Source: GCA-002733105 sp048595465 (GTDB taxonomy: Bacteria; Pseudomonadota; Gammaproteobacteria; Nitrosococcales; Methylophagaceae). Taken from it: 64,000 bases of DNA. The notes beneath the pieces were generated by a model. The model made no database searches and was not told where the DNA came from. It worked only from the letters and a program-made list of their open reading frames with translations. The stretch is taken from positions 10,081 through 74,080 of the forward strand of contig JBJPGE010000001.1 in the NCBI GenBank assembly GCA_048595465.1. The letters run 5' to 3'. Shown piece after piece: positions 16,003 through 24,420 of this stretch. The position numbers were made by a program, and so were the translations under genes. How positions within the stretch are numbered: position 1 is the first letter of the stretch; each line of letters starts with the position of its first letter.

Positions 16003-17502
16003 TTATTTATGTTGTGATTGAGTCGTGGTATCTAAACCCGATTCAGCCATGGCTACAGCCCGAAAAACAGCTCGTGCTTTATTCATTGTTTCTTGCCATT
16101 CCATTTCGGGCACCGAATCATAAACAATGCCTGCACCTGCTTGAATATGCAGGGTATCATCTTTGATTACAGCGGTACGAATAGCAATTGCCGTATCCAT
16201 ATTACCAGACCATGATAAATAACCAACTGCACCGGCATATACGCCGCGCTTAATAGGCTCTAGTTCATCAATGATTTCCATAGCGCGCACTTTAGCTGCA
16301 CCACTTACTGTGCCTGCAGGGAATGTTGCTCGTAAAGCATCAATACAGGTCATATTAGGGACAACTTTGCCCGTTACGTTAGATACAATGTGCATAACAT
16401 GAGAATAACGTTCAACAATCATCTTCGCCGTCAGCTTGACGGTGCCGATTTGGCTAACGCGACCAGCATCATTACGACCTAAGTCAATTAGCATTAAGTG
16501 TTCAGCCAACTCTTTAGGATCCGCTAATAAATCTTCCTCTAAGGCTTTGTCTTCTTTTTCCGTTTTACCGCGCGGACGGGTGCCAGCAATAGGACGAACG
16601 GTGATTTCATCATCTTCCATACGTACTAGAATTTCAGGAGAGGATCCTACAATATGGAAATCTTCTAAATTCAGGTAATACATATACGGCGATGGATTGA
16701 GCGTGCGTAAGGCACGATATAGATCCATTGGCTGAGCTGAGAAAGGAATAGATAAACGTTGCGACAATACCACTTGCATAATATCGCCATCAATAATGTA
16801 TTGACGCGCTTTTTCTACGGCATCAATAAAACCGTCATGGGTAAAGCCAGAAACAAAATCATCTTCGCTTACCGTTTTGCCTGTACTAGATGAATTATAT
16901 TTAGGTGTCGATGTGCGTAGATGAGTACATAATGTGTCTAAACTTTTCTGTGCCAAATTATAAGCGTTATCGATGCTAGGATCTGCGTGCACAATTAAGA
17001 ATAAACGGTTGCTCAGGTTATCAAAGACAATAACATCGTTCGATACCATTAATAAGATATCAGGGCAGCCAAGCGGATCGGGGTTTGGACAATCACCTAG
17101 CCGTGGTTCAACATAACGCACCGTATCATAACCAAAATAGCCGACCAAACCGCCATTAAAACGCGGCAAGCCATCTAAATCAGGTACTCGGTATTGTTGT
17201 TTAAATGTTTCAATCCACGACAAAGGATCACTTGACGTGGTTTTTTCAATTACTTCACCAAGATGTTTGACTTCAATATCCTGACCGGTAATGCGAACAA
17301 CGGTTTCACTTGGTAAACCAATAATAGAATAACGACCCCATTTGTCACCGCCTTGAACAGATTCAAGTAAGTAAGAGTAAGGTGCATCGGCCAGTTTTAG
17401 ATAGGTACTAAGCGGCGTGTCTAAATCGGCCAATATTTCACGAGCGACAGGTATACGGTTATAGCCTTGTTCGGCTAATTGGTCGAATTCAGATTGGTTC
17501 AT
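16003..17502 (-). CDS. trpE: Anthranilate synthase component I
   Basis: Converts chorismate to anthranilate using ammonia from TrpG. The 499-residue protein has the N-terminal tryptophan feedback element in YSYLLESVQGGDKWGRYSIIG near residues 43-63, and the C-terminal chorismate-binding domain with MRPIAGTRPRGKT-like sequence (VRPIAGTRPRGKTE), HLMLIDLGRNDAGRV, ATFPAGTVSGAAKVRAMEII and QAGAGIVYDS. The LLES motif suggests ordinary feedback inhibition by tryptophan. Its ATG overlaps the gph stop in a TGATG junction, so it is coupled to the rpe-gph part of the operon. Confidence 0.97.
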   Translation of the reverse strand: MNQSEFDQLAEQGYNRIPVAREILADLDTPLSTYLKLADAPYSYLLESVQGGDKWGRYSIIGLPSETVVRITGQDIEVKHLGEVIEKTTSSDPLSWIETFKQQYRVPDLDGLPRFNGGLVGYFGYDTVRYVEPRLGDCPNPDPLGCPDILLMVSNDVIVFDNLSNRLFLIVHADPSIDNAYNLAQKSLDTLCTHLRTSTPKYNSSSTGKTVSEDDFVSGFTHDGFIDAVEKARQYIIDGDIMQVVLSQRLSIPFSAQPMDLYRALRTLNPSPYMYYLNLEDFHIVGSSPEILVRMEDDEITVRPIAGTRPRGKTEKEDKALEEDLLADPKELAEHLMLIDLGRNDAGRVSQIGTVKLTAKMIVERYSHVMHIVSNVTGKVVPNMTCIDALRATFPAGTVSGAAKVRAMEIIDELEPIKRGVYAGAVGYLSWSGNMDTAIAIRTAVIKDDTLHIQAGAGIVYDSVPEMEWQETMNKARAVFRAVAMAESGLDTTTQSQHK

Positions 17503-18182
17503 CAGATTTGTATAGAGGTCTTAAGTTCCGCAAAAGTATCAATGATGATATCAGGATTTGCGGTGGCAATATCAACACCATGATTATAGCCGTAGCTCAT
17601 ACAAATAATAGAAAAGCCAGCAGCACGTGATGCTTTAACATCACTTACAGAGTCACCAATCATCATGGCATTTTCTGGTTTAACACCGAAGAACTTTGCG
17701 CCGTGTAATAAGGGGGCAGGATCGGGCTTTTTCAAAGGTAAAGTATCACCACTAATCACAATTTCAAAGAAATCAAATAGACCTAAGTCTTTTAGAATTT
17801 TTAAGGTAAACTGTTCATCTTTATTGGTCACGCAACCAACACGAATCCCTTGTTTTTTTAACCACTGTAAGCCTTCTATTATAGAAGGGTACAGTTGACT
17901 GCGTTTACTGGCATTATCAGCATATAAAGCCATAAAAATAGGTGCCGCTTTGGCATATAAAGCATCACTCGGCGTACCATCAAGTTGATCAACAAGCGCA
18001 CGCTCGATAAGTCGAGGCACACCATTACCAACCCAATTACGCACTTTTTCTTCACCGCGAACGGGTAGTTCAAGTGCTTTCATCGTTTCATCAACACACC
18101 AAGCCAAATCAGGCACGCTATCGACTAGCGTGCCATCAAGATCTATCAACACCATTTCTGGTTTTTTTAAAACAACGGACAT
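17502..18182 (-). CDS. gph: Phosphoglycolate phosphatase
   Basis: HAD-superfamily hydrolase that removes phosphate from 2-phosphoglycolate, a by-product of DNA repair or of oxygenase side reactions. The 226-residue protein has the nucleophile motif DLDGTLVDS near residue 13, VTNKDE, the lysine in LPLKKPDPAPLL and the metal-binding MIGDSVSDVKASRAAG. It lies between rpe and trpE, the standard gammaproteobacterial order. Four bases separate it from rpe. Confidence 0.93.
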   Translation of the reverse strand: MSVVLKKPEMVLIDLDGTLVDSVPDLAWCVDETMKALELPVRGEEKVRNWVGNGVPRLIERALVDQLDGTPSDALYAKAAPIFMALYADNASKRSQLYPSIIEGLQWLKKQGIRVGCVTNKDEQFTLKILKDLGLFDFFEIVISGDTLPLKKPDPAPLLHGAKFFGVKPENAMMIGDSVSDVKASRAAGFSIICMSYGYNHGVDIATANPDIIIDTFAELKTSIQI

Positions 18183-18186
18183 GTAA

Positions 18187-18879
18187 TTAAACGTTCGCTT
18201 TTGCTAGTTCAGAGCGGAATTCAGCCATTACGGTGTCATAAATATTTGCATCATTGGCATTCTTTGCACCAAATAAAGCAGAACCAGCAACAAAAGTACG
18301 TGCACCAGCTTCAGCGATTTCACGAATATTGCTAGGTTTAACACCGCCATCAATTTCAAGATCAATGTCAAAACCACTTGCATCAATCAATTTACGCGCT
18401 TCTTGTAGCTTATCTAAAGTATGAGGGATGAAAGACTGACCACCAAAACCAGGGTTAACAGACATCAGTAAGATACGGTCAACTTTATCTAACACATGTT
18501 CAGCTAAAGACAATGGTGTAGCAGGGTTAAATACTAAACCAGCCTTACAGCCTTCGTTTTTGATTAACTGCAAACTGCGGTCAATATGCTCAGATGCTTC
18601 AGGGTGGAAAGTAATAAATGTTGCGCCAGCAGCGGCAAAATCAGGAATAATACGGTCAACAGGTTTGACCATCAAATGCACATCAATTTCATGCGTTACA
18701 CCATGTTTACGTAATGCATCACATACCAATGGACCTATGGTCAAGTTTGGTACATAGTGGTTATCCATTACATCAAAGTGAACAACGTCTGCGCCAGATG
18801 CCAAAGCATTATCAACTTCTTCGCCTAAGCGAGCAAAGTCTGCAGAGAGAATAGATGGAGCAATTTGAAACTTAGCCAT
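18187..18879 (-). CDS. rpe: Ribulose-phosphate 3-epimerase
   Basis: Interconverts ribulose 5-phosphate and xylulose 5-phosphate in the pentose phosphate pathway, and in the ribulose monophosphate cycle if the host is a methylotroph. The protein shows QIAPSILSADFARLGEEV, VHFDVMDNHYVPNLTIGP, HLMVKPVD, LLMSVNPGFGGQSFI and EIDGGVKPSN with the two acid-base aspartates and the histidines of the metal site. I placed the start at ATG 18879 (MAKFQIAP; 230 residues) with AAGGG 7 bases upstream; an in-frame ATG 36 bases earlier is less likely. First gene of the rpe-gph-trp run. Confidence 0.96.
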   Translation of the reverse strand: MAKFQIAPSILSADFARLGEEVDNALASGADVVHFDVMDNHYVPNLTIGPLVCDALRKHGVTHEIDVHLMVKPVDRIIPDFAAAGATFITFHPEASEHIDRSLQLIKNEGCKAGLVFNPATPLSLAEHVLDKVDRILLMSVNPGFGGQSFIPHTLDKLQEARKLIDASGFDIDLEIDGGVKPSNIREIAEAGARTFVAGSALFGAKNANDANIYDTVMAEFRSELAKANV

Positions 18880-19027
18880 TGTAAAACCCTTAAAATTATT
18901 GGTGAATAAGACCATATATACTACCGCATATCACAGTTTTTTTCAGCTTTTAGGATGAAACTATTTTGATGTAAGGACTAATATTGATAAGATAAGTGCT
19001 TATTATTTTTAGAAGTTATCCCTCATT

Positions 19028-19933
19028 GTGAAAAGCATTAAAATTTTTGTTTTTGGATTGCTAACGTTGTTTATTATGTCTTTGAATGTTTATGCCGCAG
19101 ATGAAAGCTCAACGGCCGAACCTGGAATGGCAGAGACACAAATTGAAAAGCAGGATGAAAACAGTGGCATAGTTAGTCAGAGTAGTCCTATTGAAGGTTA
19201 TCACCCTTTAACCGTAGCAGGGCAGGAAATTGAGGCTACTTATATAGAAGAGAGTTTAGGCGAGCGTCATGGGGCGATTATATTTTTACATGACAGGGCT
19301 GAGGAATTGGAAGATCAAGGAGTTGTAACCCCTCTCAGACATAAAATGCCTCAATACGGCTGGTCAACATTGACCGTTGCTTTAGATTATCCTTTTGAGC
19401 CTGCTATTTTATTATCAACTACAGTAGAAAATGTATCAGAAGCAGGGTCAGCAGAACCCGCTGCAGAAGAAAAAGAAGGTGATGATGATAAACAAGAAAA
19501 AGCACCTTTACCGCCTGTTTCCAATATACAACGATTGGATGCTGCCATTGCTTTTTTGCAGACAAAAGAGATTGATCGCATTATTTATGTGGGCCATGGT
19601 GCAGGTGGAGATTTGGCCGTAGAGCTATTAGATACAGAAACAACACCCATACAAGCATTAATTTTAGTAGGAACGCCGACATTAAAAATGAATGAAGTAT
19701 TTAAAACATTTAAACACCCTGTTTTGGATTTATACGGTGATAATGATTTAGAGGGTGTTGCTGAAGCTGTACGACAAAGAAAAGTAATTATGAAACGAAC
19801 AGGTAATAGTCAGTATGTTGCGCGTGAAGTTGCTGGTGCTGATCATTTGTTCACAGGCTTGCAATCTACATTGGTTAACAGCTTACGCGGTTGGTTAAAA
19901 GTGACATTTATTGATGAAAAAAAGAACAATTAA
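19028..19933 (+). CDS. DUF3530 family protein, exported alpha/beta-hydrolase-like
   Basis: A 301-residue protein with a signal peptide (cleavage near NVYA-ADE, residue 24) and an alpha/beta-hydrolase fold pattern: EATYIEESLGERHGAIIFLHD, IDRIIYVGHGAGGDLAVELL and DLYGDNDLEGV. The nucleophile elbow reads GHGAG, so the usual Ser is absent and ester hydrolysis looks unlikely. A low-complexity, acidic insert (residues about 143-165) breaks the fold region. Start is GTG 19028. The stop overlaps the ATG of the next gene (TAATG). Family recognised as DUF3530; function unknown. Confidence 0.75.
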   Translation: MKSIKIFVFGLLTLFIMSLNVYAADESSTAEPGMAETQIEKQDENSGIVSQSSPIEGYHPLTVAGQEIEATYIEESLGERHGAIIFLHDRAEELEDQGVVTPLRHKMPQYGWSTLTVALDYPFEPAILLSTTVENVSEAGSAEPAAEEKEGDDDKQEKAPLPPVSNIQRLDAAIAFLQTKEIDRIIYVGHGAGGDLAVELLDTETTPIQALILVGTPTLKMNEVFKTFKHPVLDLYGDNDLEGVAEAVRQRKVIMKRTGNSQYVAREVAGADHLFTGLQSTLVNSLRGWLKVTFIDEKKNN

Positions 19934-20742
19934 TGCGACTTTATTATGGTGGAACAGTCGTACATCAGACTCAATCTGATGAAGGTATAATTGAGGTCGT
20001 TGATTTGGGTGATACACGTTCCATGCATTTTGGAACATTGCCTAGGCAAAGTAGCATGTCTTTAAGTACTCCCCACACTTTAGAATTAACCTATACCCAA
20101 GCCATGATGGCGTGTTTGATTATTAACCCTGAACCAAAAAAGATTCTAGTGGTGGGTTTGGGTGGCGGATCATTAGTTAAGTTTTTGCTATATCATTTTC
20201 CTGAATGTCAGATTGATGTTATCGAATATCGACAAGATGTAATTGATGCGGCTCAAAGCTATTTTAATATCCCAAAAAATGATCCTCGTCTAACCATCCA
20301 CCATGGCGATGGCTATTTATTTGCTCAACAACGTTATTTTCAAGATGATGCGCAGTATGATTTATTGCTTGTCGATGCTTATGACCATGTTGGTATGGCG
20401 GCAAGTGTCGGTGTTCAGGCCTTTTTTGATGCATGTGCAGGATTATTGTCCCCACAAGGAGTGATGAGCATTAATTTATGGGGCAGTGATCGTCATTTAT
20501 TCAATCAATCAATGACAAGAATCAACCAAAGTTTTGATGGTAGAACAATGATTCTGCCTGTAGAAAACAAGGGCAATGTGATTGGACTCGCTATGAAGCA
20601 AATGGTGACGCAGGCATACCTTAAAAAGATTAAAGTCACAGTTGAGCAGCAAGAGGTTCAATTTAATATAAATCTTCCTCGATCACTCCAAGAACTAACT
20701 CGCCAGAACCGCTCATTTATTAGTCGATTATTTTCAGTATGA
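19933..20742 (+). CDS. Spermidine-synthase-like SAM-fold protein
   Basis: A 269-residue protein resembling the spermidine synthase family in fold: HTLELTYTQAMMACLI, the nucleotide-binding ILVVGLGGGSLVKFLL, VIEYRQDVIDAAQSYFNI and YDLLLVDAYDH. The GGGDGG motif of true aminopropyltransferases is GLGGGSL here, so the aspartate near the substrate is missing, and only the first aspartate of the DSSDP loop is retained. An aminopropyl transfer role is therefore doubtful; a methyltransferase-like or other function is possible. Overlaps the preceding DUF3530 gene by one base, so the two are likely coexpressed. Confidence 0.75.
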   Translation: MRLYYGGTVVHQTQSDEGIIEVVDLGDTRSMHFGTLPRQSSMSLSTPHTLELTYTQAMMACLIINPEPKKILVVGLGGGSLVKFLLYHFPECQIDVIEYRQDVIDAAQSYFNIPKNDPRLTIHHGDGYLFAQQRYFQDDAQYDLLLVDAYDHVGMAASVGVQAFFDACAGLLSPQGVMSINLWGSDRHLFNQSMTRINQSFDGRTMILPVENKGNVIGLAMKQMVTQAYLKKIKVTVEQQEVQFNINLPRSLQELTRQNRSFISRLFSV

Positions 20743-20824
20743 AATAATTAGACTTAATCAGGTCGTTCTTAAGTAAAAAGTCAGTGTAAAATAGTCGGTT
20801 ATTCTACGAACCAATGGAGAATCC

Positions 20825-21910
20825 ATGTTAAGCGTGTCTCAAATTAAGCAGATCATTCAAGATTATAATGACGCTGCTGCCCAAATGACCTTGGGCGAAA
20901 GTAAAGCAAAAATCAATGCTAATTTTGAAGGTGAAGCCTTAACCGTTACTGTGACATTAGGCTATCCTGCAAAAGGGTTTGTTGAGACGCTGCAGACAGA
21001 ACTTACAGCTTTATTAGAGACAGAAATGGCAGCAACGGATATAACCGTCATTGTTGATTGGAAAATCATTAAGCATAAAGTACAGCCGGGCATTCAAGGC
21101 ATCAAAAATGTTAAAAATATCATTGCTGTTGCTTCTGGAAAAGGTGGTGTGGGTAAATCAACCACATCCGTCAATTTGGCTTTAGCATTGTCCGCATCAG
21201 GTGCGAATGTAGGTATTCTAGATGCAGATATTTATGGCCCAAGTCAGCCACAGATGCTGGGTACAAGTGAACGACCTGAATCTCCGGATGGTAAGACAAT
21301 TGAGCCCATCAAAAAACATGGTTTACAAAGCATGTCGATTGGCTTTTTAATTGATGCTGAGCAGCCAATGATTTGGCGAGGCCCAATGTTGACACAAGCT
21401 TTAGACCAAATGTTGAATGATACAAATTGGTCGGATATAGACTATTTAGTTATTGATCTCCCGCCGGGTACAGGTGATATTCAATTAAGCCTGTCGCAGA
21501 AAGTACCCGTGAGTGGTGCAGTTATTGTGACAACACCGCAAGATATTTCGTTACTTGATGCGCGCAAAGCCTTAAAAATGTTTGAAAAGGTAAATGTACC
21601 CGTATTCGGTATAATTGAAAATATGAGCACACATGTGTGCAGTCAGTGTGGCCATGAAGAGCATATCTTTGGTGCCGGTGGTGGTGATAAAATGGCTAAA
21701 GAATATGATCTTGATTTGTTGGGCAGTTTGCCGCTAGATATTAAAATACGCGAAGATGCCGATCAAGGTAAGCCAACAGTTATTGCTGCTCCTGAAAGCG
21801 CAATTAGCTTTGCCTATCGCACTATTGCACAAGCTGTGGCGGCTAGATTGGCACAGCAAGCAAAAGCGTTTTCTACGGCGTTTCCAAATATCGTTGTGAA
21901 AAATGACTAG
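20825..21910 (+). CDS. mrp: Iron-sulfur cluster carrier protein Mrp/ApbC
   Basis: Cytoplasmic P-loop ATPase that binds and transfers [4Fe-4S] clusters. The 361-residue protein has an N-terminal MIP18/DUF59-like domain (about 1-90), then the deviant Walker A GKGGVGKSTTSVNLAL near residue 103, the DLPPGTGDIQLSL switch block, and the C-terminal cluster-binding CxxC in HVCSQCGHEEHIFG. GGAG lies 7 bases before ATG 20825. Followed by dcd after 66 bases, a pairing seen in many gammaproteobacteria. Confidence 0.95.
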   Translation: MLSVSQIKQIIQDYNDAAAQMTLGESKAKINANFEGEALTVTVTLGYPAKGFVETLQTELTALLETEMAATDITVIVDWKIIKHKVQPGIQGIKNVKNIIAVASGKGGVGKSTTSVNLALALSASGANVGILDADIYGPSQPQMLGTSERPESPDGKTIEPIKKHGLQSMSIGFLIDAEQPMIWRGPMLTQALDQMLNDTNWSDIDYLVIDLPPGTGDIQLSLSQKVPVSGAVIVTTPQDISLLDARKALKMFEKVNVPVFGIIENMSTHVCSQCGHEEHIFGAGGGDKMAKEYDLDLLGSLPLDIKIREDADQGKPTVIAAPESAISFAYRTIAQAVAARLAQQAKAFSTAFPNIVVKND

Positions 21911-21976
21911 TTAGCTATTTGCTGACAATCATAATCACGTTATTATTGAGTTTGAATTTAGAAAAAGCGACTAAAA

Positions 21977-22543
21977 ATGAGTATAAAATCAGATAAATGG
22001 ATCCGTCGCATGGCGGAAGAGCACGATATGATTTCACCTTTTGAACCGGGTCAAGTGCGTGAAGGTGAAAATGGACGAATGATCTCATACGGCACATCGA
22101 GTTATGGCTATGATGTGCGTTGTTCAAGTGAATTTAAAGTGTTCACCAATATTAACTCTGCGATAGTGGATCCTAAAAACTTTGATGAAGGCAGTTTTGT
22201 TGATGTTAATTCTGATGTTTGTATTATCCCTCCAAACTCATTTGCTTTAGCACGAACCGTTGAGAAGTTTAAAATACCTCGTAACGTATTGACGATTTGC
22301 CTTGGTAAATCAACCTACGCTCGCTGCGGTATTATCGTTAATGTCACACCTTTAGAGCCAGAGTGGGAAGGTTATGTGACCTTAGAGTTTTCAAATACAA
22401 CAACATTACCTGCAAAAATTTATGCCAATGAAGGTATCGCTCAAATGCTGTTTTTTGAATCAGATGAAGTCTGTGAAACATCATATGCTGATCGTGGTGG
22501 TAAGTATCAAGGTCAAGAAGGTGTAACGTTACCTAAGTCATAG
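21977..22543 (+). CDS. dcd: dCTP deaminase
   Basis: Deaminates dCTP to dUTP, feeding dTMP synthesis. The 188-residue length matches the monofunctional trimeric enzyme. Conserved blocks include RMISYGTSSYGYDVRCSSEF (N-terminal region), GKSTYARCGI, VTPLEPEWEGYVTLEFSNTT with the catalytic glutamate, and the C-terminal YADRGGKYQGQEGVTLP which closes over the nucleotide. Lies 66 bases after mrp; 7 bases before the small membrane acyl-carrier-like gene. Confidence 0.96.
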   Translation: MSIKSDKWIRRMAEEHDMISPFEPGQVREGENGRMISYGTSSYGYDVRCSSEFKVFTNINSAIVDPKNFDEGSFVDVNSDVCIIPPNSFALARTVEKFKIPRNVLTICLGKSTYARCGIIVNVTPLEPEWEGYVTLEFSNTTTLPAKIYANEGIAQMLFFESDEVCETSYADRGGKYQGQEGVTLPKS

Positions 22544-22550
22544 CGCTAAA

Positions 22551-22961
22551 ATGGGTTATATTTTGCTTTTAGGCGTTGCATTGCTATTTTTTGTATTATG
22601 GCTATATAGTGAATGGAATGTGAAAAGAAAGATTAACGATGCCTTTATTGGTAGAGAAAGTCTTTCGAATGAAACGTTCTATACAATCTACTTTAAAGAA
22701 ACCGGTATTTCTAAACAGGTGGTTAATGGCGTAAAACAAGTTTTAGAAGAACAGTTAGCGGCCGATTTATCAAGGTTGTCAGCAGAGGATGATTTTTCAA
22801 AAAATTTAAATTTTTTCTGGGAACTAGATTCTCTGGCAGATGTTGAAATTATTATTGCTTTAGAAGAGAAATTTAATATTAAGATAGAAGACTTTGAAGC
22901 AGAGCAGACTTTTACCGTCCGAGATATAGTAAATTTAGTTTCGGACAAACTAGGAAACTGA
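22551..22961 (+). CDS. Membrane-anchored acyl-carrier-like protein
   Basis: A 136-residue protein with one transmembrane helix at residues 2-20, a short basic stretch (NVKRKIND) and then a C-terminal domain (about 50-135) that reads like an acyl carrier protein: FWELDSLADVEIIIALEEKFNIKIED, followed by FTVRDIVNLVSDKL. Ser94 in the DSL motif would be the 4'-phosphopantetheine site, and helix II after it has the DVEIIIALEEKF pattern. Anchoring of an ACP to the membrane is unusual. It starts 7 bases after dcd and is followed by a WD40 lipoprotein after 17 bases. Function not known to me; the ACP assignment rests on pattern only. Confidence 0.65.
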   Translation: MGYILLLGVALLFFVLWLYSEWNVKRKINDAFIGRESLSNETFYTIYFKETGISKQVVNGVKQVLEEQLAADLSRLSAEDDFSKNLNFFWELDSLADVEIIIALEEKFNIKIEDFEAEQTFTVRDIVNLVSDKLGN

Positions 22962-22978
22962 GTGTAACCATCTAGCTA

Positions 22979-24073
22979 ATGAAAAAACTTTATTATTTTC
23001 TCCAATTAAGCATACTAACTTTATTGTTGGTAGCCTGTAGTAATGAACGTGAGTCAGATGAGCAATGGCCTCACAGTGACTTAAGCAGTTATGCAGCTGC
23101 GTTTTCCCCTGATGGAAAATATGTGTTGGTGGGTGACACCGATGCGCCAGCCAGATTATGGGATATTGAGGGAAACAAAGTTGTTTACACGTGGCAAAAC
23201 AATGAAGAAATTGGCACAACGACTGTAGTTGGCTTTTCTGCTGACAGCAAAGTGGCTGCAACGGTTGAGCAGGGCGGGGCTATATCGGATGTAAAAGCAT
23301 CTTTTAGGAACGAAGTCGATATTGTAGAACAGGATGTGATTGTACTGTGGGAGGTGGCGACAGGCGAGCCAATGCTTCGTTTGACCTTCCCTGTTAGAAT
23401 CAAGGCTATTGCTTTGTCTCAGCATGGTGATTATTTACTGCTGGCTTTGTATGATCGCACCGTGGTTTATTTTGATGTAATCGAAAACCGGGTTTTACAG
23501 ATCTTAGAGCATGATGGGAAAGCGGTTAACTCCCCAATTAATCAATTAATTAATGCGGTAGCTATTTCACCGAGTGGTAAATATGCTTTAACGGGTGGCG
23601 ATGACCAAACAGCACGATTATGGCGATTAGAAACAGGTGAGCAGTTACGTAGCTGGAAGCATGAAAACAAAGTCAATATAGTGGCATTCTATCCTAAAGG
23701 TGGCTATATTCTGACTGGTGCAGGTAATGGCCAGACTCACTTTTGGAATATGAAAACAGGTGAAGAGAAATATATTTTGCGTGACGCTCTTTGGCCTAAA
23801 GACATGGCGCTTCCCAATTTTCCATCGTTCAAAAGTACAACTTCAGCATTTGATTTTTCACCGGATAATAAAACATTGGTAACAGGCCACCCCTCACAAA
23901 AAATCTGTTTATGGAAAGTAGCAACAGGTGACAAGATTGATTGCTGGCAAGTGGCAAGAAAAAAAGCATTGCGACCAGGCGTTGTTTTGCAAGCAGTAGC
24001 CTTTTCTCAAGATGGAAAATCTGTTTATAGTGAATCAGGTAATGGCATTGGTCAGAAGTGGAAAATAAAATAA
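22979..24073 (+). CDS. WD40-repeat lipoprotein
   Basis: A 364-residue protein with a lipoprotein signal (LLLVAC, cysteine near residue 20) and seven WD40-like repeats, each ending in patterns such as ARLWDIEG, IVLWEVATG, ARLWRLETG, THFWNMKTG and ICLWKVATG, so a complete seven-bladed propeller is expected. The residue after the lipid cysteine is Ser, which by the usual rule favours outer-membrane sorting. It likely acts as a protein-binding scaffold in the periplasm. It follows the membrane-anchored acyl-carrier-like gene by 17 bases. Partner unknown. Confidence 0.8.
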   Translation: MKKLYYFLQLSILTLLLVACSNERESDEQWPHSDLSSYAAAFSPDGKYVLVGDTDAPARLWDIEGNKVVYTWQNNEEIGTTTVVGFSADSKVAATVEQGGAISDVKASFRNEVDIVEQDVIVLWEVATGEPMLRLTFPVRIKAIALSQHGDYLLLALYDRTVVYFDVIENRVLQILEHDGKAVNSPINQLINAVAISPSGKYALTGGDDQTARLWRLETGEQLRSWKHENKVNIVAFYPKGGYILTGAGNGQTHFWNMKTGEEKYILRDALWPKDMALPNFPSFKSTTSAFDFSPDNKTLVTGHPSQKICLWKVATGDKIDCWQVARKKALRPGVVLQAVAFSQDGKSVYSESGNGIGQKWKIK

Positions 24074-24083
24074 AGGCATCTAC

Positions 24084-24404
24084 ATGCTTAAATTAGTTTT
24101 CTTTGTGCCTGAAAGCCATAAAGAATCCGTAAAAGATGCTGTTTTTGAGCAGGGTGCTGGCCGCTACGAAGGATATGACTGTTGCTCGTGGGAAATACTG
24201 GGGAAAGGTCAATTTAGACCATTATCAGGTAGTCAGCCTTTCATTGGGCAACAAAACGAAACTGAAACTGTGGCAGAATATCGGGTAGAAATGATGTGTT
24301 CTGAAGAACATATTCGAGCTGTGTTGCTAGCATTAATTAATAGTCATCCTTATGAAACTCCTGCCTATGAAATTCAGTCAATTAAAACACTGAACGATTT
24401 TTAA
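24084..24404 (+). CDS. NIF3-like stand-alone domain protein
   Basis: A 106-residue protein corresponding to the PII/CutA-like domain that is inserted in NIF3/YqfO proteins, here free-standing. Recognisable parts are LVFFVPESHKESVKDAVFEQGAGRYEGYDCCSWE (described as residues 4-37), GQFRPLSGSQPFIG and the C-terminal SHPYETPAYEIQ. The HPYE motif and the fold imply a trimeric small-ligand or metal-binding protein, function unresolved. An AAGG site precedes ATG 24084. It sits between the WD40 lipoprotein and pepN. Confidence 0.82.
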   Translation: MLKLVFFVPESHKESVKDAVFEQGAGRYEGYDCCSWEILGKGQFRPLSGSQPFIGQQNETETVAEYRVEMMCSEEHIRAVLLALINSHPYETPAYEIQSIKTLNDF

Positions 24405-24420
24405 CAAACTGAGTTATTTC

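Noticed and set aside
19933..20742. Assignment as a true spermidine synthase (speE)
   Set aside because: GGGDGG is absent and the substrate-side aspartate is lost, so I call it only SpeE-like.
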